DNA from: Nothophaeocryptopus gaeumannii
Lineage: Eukaryota; Ascomycota; Dothideomycetes; Mycosphaerellales; Mycosphaerellaceae
Assembly (NCBI GenBank): GCA_031771865.1
Contig: JASISA010000002.1
Span: 744,001-808,000 of the forward strand
Length of the DNA stretch: 64,000 nucleotides
Direction: 5' to 3'
Position numbers and translations under genes: made by a program. Within the stretch, counting starts at the first letter, position 1, and each line of letters opens with the position of its first letter. A model generated the notes under the pieces. The model had not been told where the DNA came from. It did no database searches and was given only the letters and a program-made list of their open reading frames with translations. Shown here piece after piece: positions 33,142 through 43,598 of this stretch.

Positions 33142-35031
33142 ATGGCACGATCTCATCTCATTGCAACTACGAAGCAAGCAGTAAAAGAAACACCTCAGGA
33201 GGTCTTCAACTTCTAGCTGTTCTCTTGCAATGCCATCATTGCATTCAGTGGAGTTGCTAAGGAATTTGATGAAGGCATGATGTAGCCAACGTCTCTGAAT
33301 CAAGCCCTTTTCCCGTGCTGACGAGCCGCCGCGCAGGCAGCGTAGGATCAAATGTCGTACAGAGCAAGTTCGAATTCACATTTGGTGTCTCGAATCAATC
33401 GGAAGACCAGTATGCCAACACCGAGGGCTGGCATGTTTCAATGACCACGGCCGGTGTGTCTTTGGCTGTCTCTTTGTGAGCCTTCGCGATTGATAACATC
33501 TTGAAAGCACACAATCTGACGAGATCCAGTGCTCTTGGCTGAACTCAAAGCTCAGCCGTATGAGAGTGCTCCAGCTCCATACTCTGATTTACGTTGCCGG
33601 CTTTCTCGGCCAGACATTCAGCGGTGGGTCACTTGCAGGCCTCTACGCATCCCGTGTAGTCGCCGGCTTTATAATCGGCGACACGACGGTCGTGCCTAGC
33701 ATATATATCTCGCAGAGGTATGATCTCTCATCGCCTGACATTAGACCGAAAGCTGACTAGGTTTTAGATTGCCCCGAGTCCATCAGAGGTCTGATCACAG
33801 AGCAATACGCTTGCTGTCAACAACTTGGCTTCGTCTTCGGCTTCTTCATGAATTACGGCGTCACCAAATACCACGCAGGCACAATCCTCCAATGGCAATT
33901 ACCTATCATTTTACAACTCGCCCCTGCTGCGATATGGGGCATTGACAGCCTCTTTGCTGCCGAATTGCCTCGTGGGCTTTTGGCTGCCAATCGACGATCA
34001 GAAGCGATTCGTAGCTTGTGCGACTTCGACATCTCCCAATCGAATATCCTCTCGTTGCTCTCGAACTCGACGCCATGCGAATGCAAGTTGATCATGGGGG
34101 AGAGTCGGTCGCTGGAAGCACACAACTCGACTTGCTGAAAGAGACTCGACTCAGTAGCCAATCGTCGCAGATTTACGTTGATGGTCATGGCATATCTATT
34201 TGCTCAATGGTCGGGAGCGAATGCCATTACTCAGTATTCGCCGACTATATTTGGATACGTAAGTCCTCACCCCCTACCACCGGAAGACACAAAAGAGACC
34301 CAGTGTGACATCTAGCTCGGCGTCCCCAACAACGAACTAACCTTCCTCACGACCGGAATCTACGGCCTGGTCAAATCCCTCTCAGTCTTCCTCTTCGGTC
34401 TCTTCGTTGTCGATATCTCTGGTCGGCGAAAGCCCCTGCTTACCGGCATCATCATCCAAACGTCAACATTGATCTTCGTCGGAGCATTGCTCGGCGCCTC
34501 AAATGGCCTCTCTTCAGCCCAAATCGCCGAAGACGGGAACCTACGCCAAGCCAGTGTCGCTTCTATCGTCGCCATCTTCCTACACGCCGTAGAATGGAGT
34601 ATCGGCTGGTTCTCGATGCCATACCTAATCAATTCAGAAATCTTCCCCACAACGATTCGAAGCGTCAATATGTCGATATTCATGGCTTTGCATTGGGCTT
34701 GGTATTTTGAGATTTCGAGGGCTATGCCCAGCTTACTCGCTGCGACGGATCGATATGGGGCTTGTTTGTTCTTTGCGGGAATTTGTGCGTTGAGTTTAGT
34801 GTTTGCGTGGTTTTGTATGCCGGAGAGTAGGACATCTTGCTAGTGTAGACAAGAAGAGGCTAATAGCGAGAATAGGAAACTGCTGGACGGAGTCTGAAGA
34901 GTCTCGACAAATTGTTTAAGAGGCCGATCTGGACGATTTGGAAAGTTGCTTATTCGAGGGAGCAGGATGTTCTTGAGGTCGTGAAAGTTGAAGAGAAGGC
35001 AAAGAAGGATCACTATGTGGAGCAGGCGTAG
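33142..35031 (+). pseudogene. Sugar/quinate-type MFS transporter pseudogene
   Basis: ATG at 33142 begins an N-terminus typical of this family (KETPQEVFNF, later AKEFDEGM). An in-frame TAG stands after EVFNF. Recognisable pieces follow: GSLAGLYASRVVAGF (33620-33670), IRGLITEQYACCQQLGFVFG (33785-33850), and a long intact stretch 34190-34830. That stretch is spliced across 34259-34318 and carries QWSGANAITQYSPTIFGY, VVDISGRRKPLL and PYLINSEIFPTTIRS. The tail KRPIWTIWKVAYSRE ends at 35029-35031. Single-base frame changes near 33,535, 33,770, 34,017, 34,145 and 34,845 break it. Several introns still look functional. It is a recent pseudogene of a proton-coupled hexose/quinate permease. Confidence 0.8.
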
Positions 35032-35415
35032 CAATCTGACGGGAGAGACGTGGTTTGAGAGGCTGTCGGTGGCGATGATCGCAGGGTCTGGCTCGAATTA
35101 GGACAACAAGGCTTGGACTTTCGAACAACAAAATCATCAATGGTCCCTTCATCGATTACGAACGCTCAGCTTCGGCATACTGGACATAAGTCAGACATAA
35201 TAGAGTGTTATGCGGTCCTCGGTCGATCAATCCGCAGCTGGGGTGGAAGCTGTAGCTGGAGCTGGAGGACAAAGCCAGCCGGCTTCATTCATCTCCAACT
35301 TTCATATCTTGGCTCTCAAATGCGAACCTTCACGACTCCTAGGCATTGCTACCCCAACTAGCACATATAATGTCTCTTCCTCGCTGACCCACTCATCCTG
35401 ACCAATCAGAAGCCT
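35032..35415. other. Intergenic, nothing recognised
   Basis: About 380 bp between the transporter pseudogene and the tRNA-Tyr gene with no gene-like structure. Confidence 0.5.
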
Positions 35416-35435
35416 CCCCTTGTAGCTCAGCTGGA

Positions 35436-35487
35436 GTATGTTGCCATATCTTGTGAACGTCTTGAATTGATTCTAATATGTCCACAG
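35436..35487 (+). other. Spliceosomal-type intron in the tRNA-Tyr D-loop
   Basis: The 52-nt insertion begins GTATGT, has a branch-site-like TTCTAAT at 35471-35477, and ends CCACAG. Those are the signals and length of an ordinary mRNA intron in this genome. It does not lie at the 37/38 site cut by tRNA-splicing endonuclease. It starts just after the A-box, so the internal promoter is preserved. Confidence 0.7.
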
Positions 35488-35504
35488 AGAGCGTGGGACT
35501 GTAA

Positions 35505-35514
35505 CGGAAGAGTT
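35505..35514 (+). other. Canonical 10-nt tRNA-Tyr intron
   Basis: CGGAAGAGTT lies directly after base 37 of the anticodon loop, the standard position for nuclear tRNA introns, which are near-universal in tRNA-Tyr. Its removal leaves loop CTGTAA-A and a full 5-bp stem. Confidence 0.8.
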
Positions 35515-35550
35515 ATCCCGAGGCCATCAGTTCGATCCTGATCGAGGGGA

Positions 35551-36054
35551 ATTTCCTTTTGCGAATTCCTGAGTCATTGGAGACGCGGTTGCAGTTTTAT
35601 TTGTGGGAATACATGCGAACACGAGCTCGAATACGGACCAGATATTCCCTTCTGAATTGCTTTTGCTTCATTGTCACTGTGTTTCGATGTCGTGAGAGTG
35701 TGGAAAGACACTGAGATCTCGGACTAACGAAATTTTCGACAAGCCGGCGAGAGATGGTTGACAGCCTTCGGAGGCTCATGAACGTTGGAGGACTTCTTTA
35801 ATAGATTTGGTTGTTTCAAAGCATATTGTTTGGTTGCTTTGGAGTCCATCAATTCTTCAGTTTGACTTTCTTCACTGTGCGGCATATGGCGGCCTCAAGC
35901 TCAAACAGAAGGTCCGTGCGCTGCATGTGCAAACCTTATTCCACGAGAGACTGGCGGCTGTCAAAGAATGAACGATCATCATTTTTCTTCTACATGCACA
36001 ACGTGACAGGGTATCGACTGATCATCACACCTTCCCATCAAACCTACGCATTGA
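35551..36054. other. Intergenic, nothing recognised beyond the tRNA terminator
   Basis: About 500 bp between tRNA-Tyr and the 3' end of the peptide transporter gene. The T-run near 35557 is the likely Pol III terminator. Confidence 0.5.
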
Positions 36055-37982
36055 TCACGGAGTCTCCTCCGCATCAGCGCCTTCCCTAACGCCACGACCC
36101 TTGTACTTGGTCTCCTCGATCAAGTTCAGCTCATCTTCCTTCGCATCGAGGCTTCTCCAAGTAAACCAGAAACCAACCCCGCCGACGAAAGCGAGGATAG
36201 CGACGATAGCATAGTTCCATGTGAGAAGAGGATCCGCAGCCAGAGGCACGAGAGCCTGACCAATTGCAGCTGCGAAAGCGCTCTGCACAAGATTGACACC
36301 CATGACCAGGCCACGCATGTTCTCCGGAGCTTTCGAGAAAGCGTACTCTAGGCTGGTGATCGATGCAAAGATCTCAGAAAAGGCGATCAAGCAGTATGGT
36401 ACAGCCTGAACCCATACGTTGATTGGTGCCGTGCAGCCCTCCCCTGTGCTGACATCGCTGGCGTCGCAAGGCGATTTCTGGTAGATGTAGTACTGCAGCA
36501 CAGTCGAGGAGATCATCGCAGCCGAGGCAATGAAGAAACCCCAAGTGATACGCTTGATGGGTGTGAAGTGGAAGCCAGCCTTGCGAATCGCAGGGTAGAC
36601 GAAGAAGTCCATGATCGGGATGAAAATGACGAGAGTAATCGGGTTCAAGTTGTTGATCAGATCGTTGGGGACGCCGTTCAGCTCCATCGTGGCGGACTGA
36701 GAGGTCAAGTTGTTGACCATCTGGTTGTATGCGAGCCAGTACAGCGGCAGCCAGAAGAAGACCTTGCAGGCATTGAAACCACGAGCAACCTGATCGACCC
36801 AGTTGTCGTCAACGCCTTGCAACCAAGCGGGCGCGGCATCTCCGAGGCGGCTTGGCTTGACGCGCTCCCAAAAGTCGTCACGCTTGAAGTTGCGGTATGT
36901 TGTTACAGGGTTGACCGCCCAGCATCCCTTCGATGCGAGGCTGAGCACCCTGAATGACTTAGAAAGGACGGACTCCGTTGGTGGCGTCAGCTTGTAAAAC
37001 TTCTTGCAGACAATGAGCACGACCGGCGCAATGAAGAACATGAAAGTCGGGAGGGCGTAGGCCAGCCAGAAGCCAACGTAACGCTCGGCGTAGACCATGC
37101 CGATGCTACCGGAAAGCGATCCGAGGTTGATCATCATGTAGAAGTAGAGGAAGACACGGGAGTATGTGACTTGCGGATCCTTGATGACACGCTCGCCGCT
37201 CTTCAGAGTGACGATTACTGGGCGAGTCTGTGAAATCTGTTCGGCCAGCAAAGGAGAGATATTGGACTTGAAACCTCCAGTACCGATACCCATAATGACG
37301 AGACCAACGGCAAAGCATCCAAGAGCGCCTGAAGGGTTGTCCATGACACTCGGGATGGAGGAGCAGATGAGAATGATATGTCCAATGATAGCCGCGAGAA
37401 TGGCGAACTGGACAGTCATGAAACGTCCGAGGTATGTGTCTGCAATATAACCACCAACCAATGGCATGGAATAGGCCCAAAACTGATTGAAAGTCTGTAA
37501 AAGTTGTTAGCATTTTGTAAAACGTACAAGCTCCCAATACTCACGGTAAGACCGGTTGAGGCTCGCTGGCCCTGTCCGAGACCGCCGGCCTGAGTGCAAG
37601 AGTCGACGTCCCACCCGGGAGCATTGTAGCAAAGCGCGCTCTCTACGATCTCGCCAGTTCTTGATCCGAACGGGCGTGGTTGTTGGATGAAGTTGACAAA
37701 AACCGCCGTTGTTCCGTAGTAGCTGAATCGTTCGCAGAACTCGACAAAAGTGATCGTCATTGCGGTCCACGGGATCTTTCCAGACACTCGGCGGAGCGTC
37801 TTCATCTCCTCCATGGTGGGCTCATGCTCGTAGCTGCCGCTGTGCGCTACAGACGATGACCCGACATCATACTCCTTGGTCGTTTGCCCGTAGATGGCAG
37901 CCTTTTCTCGCTCCGCGGTAATGACACTGGGTCGGCGTGCTTCAGCCATGACGGCCAGGTCCTGCTCGAGCGGTGCGCTCAT
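36055..37982 (-). CDS. PTR2: POT-family proton/peptide symporter
   Basis: Exons 37982-37545 and 37494-36055 (50-nt intron, GTGAGT...TGCTAAC...TACAG) encode 625 aa. The protein imports di- and tripeptides across the plasma membrane. The proton-coupling ExxER motif is present (FVEFCERFSYYG), as is the POT/PTR signature around GGYIADTYLGRF. About 12 membrane segments are visible. The extracellular loop typical of fungal Ptr2 is present between helices near the N-terminus (YNAPGWDVDSCTQAGG). The N-terminal ~80 residues are cytosolic. I chose ATG 37982, because the frame upstream has only a non-ATG codon. No regulatory site is evident. Confidence 0.93.
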
Positions 37983-40059
37983 CGCGAATGTTAGCCCGTG
38001 TAATGAAGGATAAGAATGCGTCGACTGCAATACGAAGGCAGTGCGACGGAGACGACCGATTTATATACCGGTATGAATGGCTTCAATGACTTTCTCTGAA
38101 AGACAAGGTGTCGAGCACGACATTCATATAGCTTCTTCCAGGCCGTATGAAGGCAGCTACTAGAGGATCAGCACCCGGGTTTCTGTACCGCGCTTGGCAG
38201 ATATGTATTACAGTAGGCGCACCGCACGCGGTTGGCACGCGACCGTATCGACCCGATCCCCAATCGGGTCAAGGAATTGCAGACGTTAGTGTGTTGTACA
38301 GCGGCAGAAGCACAGAAGACAGCTCTCCGCTCAGCCCATAGGATCTGGATATACTACCGTAACATTACTTGCCACAGAACGAGCATGGCCAAGGCGGAGG
38401 TCAGACCACGACAGGAAGGTGCGATAAGCAATGGAAGAGCCGTCGCGATCCCAGACGCCCTCCATGGAACTTCATTGCTTGCGACAGGGAGACCCAACCC
38501 ATTTCGACGGATGCGTCTGCATAGCGTCTTGGAGCCTCCTTGGCAGCAGGGCCTGGGCACCGCGGTTCATGTTGGTTTGTTGATGACTGCGTGCTGAAGC
38601 AAATGCGGTATGTATTACAGCGGATGGCAGCGGTCTTGGGCTGATCGGTGGCCGTCGTCCTAGGCCGACATATCGATGCTCAATATGAGCAGTCGAAGGA
38701 TGAGGATGATTTTGTGAAGAAGAAGGTTAGAAAGGAAGACGAAGGATGCGAGTCATCGAGTCTTCGATCTTGGCATCTCCACGTCCAATCACCAACGCTC
38801 CCCGAGGTACGCCAGGGGGCCCCAACAACCATCTCCCTTATCTTTACAACCCACATGTTCGACAGGGAATGGAGGATTTTTAGAACACCGCAAAATGGTT
38901 TCGCTAAGGCCGTGGATGCTGTGGCGAACCTGCTCTCATTCTTGGCCTGACCTTGAAGCGGCCCCCACATGAACAGCCTCTTCCAGATATCGGATTGCGA
39001 GGAATGGGCAGTGGTCTCTCCTGGGGCTTTCGCAGTAGGTTCAGGTGAAAGAGCGGCTGCAAGTCTTAAGCTCCCCGTCCTCGCCAACTCTGAGTTCGCA
39101 TGCCAATGGATAGCTTTGCTTTCAGAGTGCGGAGACAGCCGATGTCGACGACCAGCAATGGACCTTGCATCGCATCCGCCAAATGGACACAGACTTCACC
39201 AGGTCGAAGTGCTGAAAAGCAGGATGTACCAGATTCGACGTCTTGCTCTCCGAACGAGATTTCATCGACGGCATCGCAACCTTCGAAATTCAGTGCTTCA
39301 GGCCTCCAACTGAATCGAAGGGCGCTAAGACCGCTTGGCTGGACGCCTCTTGTTGCTACTCTCGTGCAGTCGCGCCGTGGCAGAGTCTTCTTTTACGCCA
39401 TAGGCCAGCCGACCTTCCTGTTGCGTCGTCTTCGCGGTTTGCGGAGCAGACCATGTTCTTGGAGAGATGAGCTGCATACACATTGACCGAGAAGGTCAAT
39501 AGAACACATATGCATACAGCACTGATATCGGCGAGCCCGGTGACCAGATCCTTCGAAGGCAAGACGGCAAGAGATGAAGGTCGCCAAGTCGTACTGGAAT
39601 TGTCAAGTCTTGGCTGCACAAAATCTTGACCTCCCTCCCCTTTATGTGTGGAGGCTAATCGTCGGTGTCATTGAAAACGATACGAGTTCTCACGCGGTGC
39701 CTGCGGAGCCGAACAGGTGAGGTTAGCAGTCTCGTTCGCAAGATCTCACTACTGGCGTTTGTGCTTACGTCCGTGCGCAAGTAAGCACTCGTCCTGCATA
39801 CATCCTTCGACCTCACCTTATAATGCTGGAGAGCCGCTACATGGTCGACCACATTTCATGATATAAGCGAAGCCAAACGGCCATATCCGATTCAGTGTCG
39901 TGAACACTTGAGGCCGCTTTGCACTATGAAGATGCTCCCACGTTCCGTCCAACGATCCTTATTGTGACTTGTCGAGCTGCAGGGTCAGGCCCAAGTACAA
40001 TGCGTTCGCTCTTTCAATGATGCGCTTTTTATCACCTGTAGTCTGCTAATTTCGCTTGC
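37983..40059. other. 2-kb intergenic region, nothing supported
   Basis: Between the peptide transporter start and the carboxylesterase remnant. Several open stretches on both strands (for example 38680-39087 minus, 39100-39486 plus) lack family features. The first part is presumably the PTR2-type gene's promoter. Confidence 0.5.
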
Positions 40060-40720
40060 TCACAGAGGCCGGAGCTGACCCAAACCGTGTAACGATCTAT
40101 GGCGAGAGCGCGGGCGGCATTTCGATTGGCAAGCATCCCATGGCGTACGGCGGTCGAAACGATGGCCTCTTCCACAATGCGATACTAGAAAGCGGCGGGC
40201 CGTTGGAGAAATGGCCTTACGGGTTCAAGAATGCGACAGAGTACATGCAGATCGTCTATCGCAACCTCACTGACTCGACTGGCTGCTCGAATGCCTCGAG
40301 CTCGTTGGAATGTCTTCGTCAGCTGCCTTTTGACGAACTGAATGCTGCGTTAAGCATCACGAACACTTCGGTCTCCGGTACTGGTCTCGGTCCGTTCGTT
40401 GCCATGATCGATGGAGACATCCTGCAGGAGCCAGCCACGAAGCAGATCAGCGACGCTGCTTTCATCAAAATCCCGATCCTATACGGTACCAACTTCGACG
40501 AAGATACAGCCATCGCTCCTGCAGGCATCAATACGGACGAGGAATTCGCTGTGGACATCTCCAAAGGCGGTCCAGACTACGCTACTATCGAAACGTTGAA
40601 AGCTCTGTATCCGAACATCAATGCCATTGGTATTCCAGCCACTTACAATCAGGTGCTGAATAGTCCCTTGTCAGAGCATTGGCGTTCTATGCATCAGTAC
40701 ACCGTGAATTATTCGCAGTT
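40060..40720 (+). pseudogene. Type-B carboxylesterase fragment, truncated at both ends
   Basis: The frame enters at ADPNRVTIYGESAGG, which contains the nucleophile serine (GESAG at about 40100-40115). It continues through LFHNAILESGGP, LECLRQLPFDELNAA, MIDGDILQEPA and PILYGTNFDEDTA, all typical of the alpha/beta-hydrolase carboxylesterase/lipase family. The ~200 N-terminal residues, with the oxyanion-hole region, are absent upstream. After about 40720 the sequence no longer resembles the family, so the C-terminal part with the catalytic His is missing. Such enzymes are usually secreted and about 530-560 aa. The remaining frame is open, which suggests a recent truncation or a rearranged gene. 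Confidence 0.75.
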
Positions 40721-41107
40721 GAAAAACACAACTTGTTGCACAACCATTGTTTTATTCGTTCAATCGGCAATTACTATATCCGGATTACTGTACACGCCCT
40801 TGAACAGGGATGAATCAAAGGTCCGAGACGTCCCCGAGGTCGACTCATGTCGCGTCTGCAGGAACGACACTCCACGCTCTCCACCTCAATGGCATCATTG
40901 TCCACTCATTGAAGCGTGTCCCGTGCCAGAGTTGAGGGGGAGTCGACGATGGCATGTCAATTTTGTGCACGAGAAGGCAAGTCCATTTCTAAGCTCTCGA
41001 GAACTACTTGCATTTCCAGTTTCCTCACTCTGTTCTCTCCTCTAAAAAGAACATAAATGACAAGTATACCAAACCCTCCACTACTGACCTAGGACGAACA
41101 GCACACG
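40721..41107. other. Intergenic, promoter side of the MDR oxidoreductase
   Basis: No gene seen. The esterase frame runs on to 41045 without family similarity. Confidence 0.4.
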
Positions 41108-42246
41108 ATGAAGGAAGCCATCGTTCACGCAAGACCAAAGATCGAGATCAAAGATGTTCCAGTCCCCAAGCCAGGACCTCACCAGCTGGTCATCAAGAAC
41201 ATCTTCAGCGGTTCCAATCCGAAGGATTGGTGAGTATATTCCAAGAACACTCGTCTGGGCTGAAGATTCTGACGCCGTGGCACAGGAAAGTACCAGAATG
41301 GATCCCAGACACGCCTCCGTTGAACCAGGGTGACGACATCAGCGGCATTGTTCACGAAGTAGGAGAGGGCGTGACGGAGTTCAAGAAGGGTGACAGAGTG
41401 GGTGCTTTTCATGAGATGATGGAACCAGGCGGAAGCTACGCTGAATACGCACTCGCCTGGGACCACACGACCTTCTTCTTGCCGCAGAAGACCAGCTTCG
41501 AAGGTATGCTCGACTAGACGCGAGGATTGAGACCATGACACTGACCATTCCCTGCAGAGGGCGCCGCTATCCCGCTCGCCGCTCTCACCGCAGCTGTCGG
41601 TCTCTACGGCGACGACACCCTCCGCCTTCCACAACCTACCGCTCCTGCTACCGAGCCAATCCCACTCGTAGTCTACGGCGCCTCGTCTGCCGTCGGCTCC
41701 TACGTCGTCCAATTCGCACAGCGCTCCAACATCCATCCCCTAATTTGCATCGCCGGTCGCGCACAAGAGCACGTAGAGAACATGATTGATCGCAGCAAAG
41801 GCGACACAATCTTGGACTACCGCAAAGGCGACGATGCGATTCGCAAGGGCATCAAAGATGCGTTGAAGGGACAGAAGCTGGAATATGCATATGACGCTGT
41901 GTCCGAGAAGGGAAGCTACCAGAACATCTGCGCTGTGCTGGAGCCGAAGGGAAGCATCACGCTTGTTCTTCCCGGCTTGGAATACCCTGAGATCCCGAGC
42001 AGTGTTAGGAAGACGATTACGAGGGTGGGAGATGTGCACGGGAATAAGAAGGATCTGGGCTTTGTATACTCGAGACTGATCACAAGGGGCTTGGAGGAGG
42101 GATGGTTCAAGCCGCAGCCCCAGGAGATCGTGCCTGGTGGATTGGCGGGTGTTCAGAGTGGATTGGAGAGGTTGAAGGATGGTACTGCGAGTGCCGTGAA
42201 GTATATCTTCAAGATCGCTGATACTGAGGGTGCTGGAAAGGATTGA
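41108..42246 (+). CDS. MDR-family quinone oxidoreductase / enoyl reductase-like
   Basis: Exons 41108-41229, 41286-41503 and 41558-42246 (introns 56 and 54 nt) encode 342 aa. The N-terminal GroES-like domain (PKPGPHQLVIKNIFSGSNPKDW, GDDISGIVHEVGEGV, FKKGDRVGAF) is followed by a Rossmann NADPH-binding domain (VVYGASSAVGSYVVQFAQ). The zinc-binding cysteines of true alcohol dehydrogenases are not seen, so it belongs with quinone oxidoreductase / trans-enoyl reductase-like MDR enzymes. It probably reduces a quinone or an activated double bond with NADPH in the cytosol. Substrate is unknown and no secondary-metabolite core gene lies nearby. Confidence 0.9.
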
Positions 42247-42501
42247 AGGCAAGATTCATGATGCTACTCTTATGAGCTGTTAGCCAGTCGGAAAGCAATG
42301 TAGCTTCACAATCAAGAGACATCAGCAGCAGCCTCTCTCCAGGCACTCGACCTCTCCTTAGGTCACATCATTCCGGTTCCCTGATCTTTTCCAAAGTATC
42401 CTGCGGGCTTTTCACGAAAGGAAAACTGTCGGTCTTCAGCATACGCGAGAATTATGTTGGACTTCGCCAATTTCGAAGCCTCGTGCTTCCATATGTTGCT
42501 A

Positions 42502-43470
42502 TCACAAGGACGAGGCGGTCGAAACACTCGCTGCTATGGGCTCCTCTGGCGCTGTCGATCCACCACCTTCGGGTGTCTGTATGACTTCGTCCTCTTTCTT
42601 GAAGAACACTTTCTGCGCGACTGGGAGAGGCTTGCCAGGCGCCGAGACGCAAATCGCACGGCCGACCAGGTTTGCGATGTTGGAGCATCCGCTGTAGATC
42701 ACCGAATTCCAGACTTTGAGCTTCTTGGAAGATGCAGTCCTGTAGCCTGAGACCAGATCCCAGCAATGCTCGCCCTCCTCGACGATTTGTACCAAGCACT
42801 GCTCCGGCAAGCAAATTGTCGATCCTGCTTCGGGCAATTCAGAGCACTACGCATCAAGGTTATTCAGCTGCGTCAAAGCATATGTCGACATGTTCCGGGA
42901 CCGCGCGATGGAGGTGCAATTATCACCTGCCCGGACTGTGCAGGGCGACTTGCAGTTCTGCGAGGCAGCGAGCACTCTTTGTGGCGGCTTCGGATGATAT
43001 ATCTCATTCAAGGCATAGACTGGCGCGCTGAGCATGTTCGGCAGCTCAATGCCACACTGATTTGCCACTTCGGCGTAGCTTTTGGCCCGCTCGCTGCTAT
43101 ATCCGAATGGAGACTCGATGTTGATGCGTTTGAGTTCCAAAGTTCAACAGTGGCATGTCTCGTTCAAGGTCCAGCTGCCCTCGCTCTTCCAGCCTTGAAG
43201 CATCGTGTCGCAATACCTTCCAGAAATTCTGCTGGAAAATTAGCTGCGGTGGAGCTTGAGATGTCAATGGTCTATCTAACTCACGGATCTTTCATGCAAG
43301 ACTTCTTCCAGGCGTGAGAGTACTTGTCCACCCAATAAGTCGCCGAGAACGCTGTACCTTGCAGACCAACGACATCTTGCTCCGACGTGCAGTTGCTCTG
43401 TATGTACTCCTTGCTTATCTCCGAGAACTCGAAGCACTCGCTGGTGCATACTTCGGTCAACTGCCCTGGA
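42502..43470 (-). pseudogene. LysM-domain secreted protein, decayed
   Basis: Read on the minus strand, a Cys-rich N-terminal part (QLTEVCTSEC, SNCTSEQD) is spliced over 43284-43232 into YCDTMLQGWKSEG. It then meets TGA at 43144-43146. Beyond it, SPFGYSSERAKSY and a LysM repeat (CTVRAGDNCTSIA ... ALTQLNNLDA) run in frame to TAG at 42847-42849. The frame then resumes with a second LysM (QIVEEGEHCWDLVSGY ... WNSVIYSGCSNI ... AICVS). LysM proteins bind chitin and often act as secreted effectors shielding the fungus. The two stops leave no full product. No signal peptide region is identifiable. Confidence 0.75.
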
Positions 43471-43598
43471 TGAGGAAGCTTCTGATGTTGGGACTTCGTT
43501 TGTGAGTGAGAGCAGTATCCGCAGTTTGGATGTCAATACACTCATGAACTTTTGTATCGTAATATACATATCCATCTGTATTGCCGTAACAGTAGTCT

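Larger units (their letters stand above)
35416..35550 (+). tRNA. tRNA-Tyr(GUA) with two introns, one in the D-loop
   Basis: Acceptor CCCCTTG (35416-35422) pairs fully (one G-U) with CGAGGGG (35543-35549), and discriminator is A. C1-G72 is the eukaryotic Tyr identity pair. A-box TAGCTCAGCTGG is intact at 35423-35434. D-stem halves GCTC and GAGC flank a D-loop split by a 52-nt insertion. Anticodon stem TGGGA pairs with TCCCG. The loop carries GTA (35501-35503), followed after A37 by a 10-nt canonical intron (35505-35514). The T-arm ATCAG-TTCGATC-CTGAT is perfect, and TTTT follows at about 35557. Everything needed for a working tRNA is present once both insertions are removed. Confidence 0.88.

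Noticed and set aside
32441..33184. 247-codon plus-strand frame overlapping the HET gene 3' end
   Set aside because: It overlaps the HET gene in another frame, starts inside it, and its downstream part shows no family features.
33274..33336. TAG after the FDEGM motif as a nonsense codon in the transporter
   Set aside because: It lies in a plausible intron (GTAGCC...GGCAG) that joins in frame to VGSNVVQSKFEF, so it was not counted as a lesion.
35436..35487. Treating the D-loop insertion as an ordinary tRNA-endonuclease intron
   Set aside because: It is not at position 37/38, a canonical intron is already present there, and its ends match mRNA splice signals instead.
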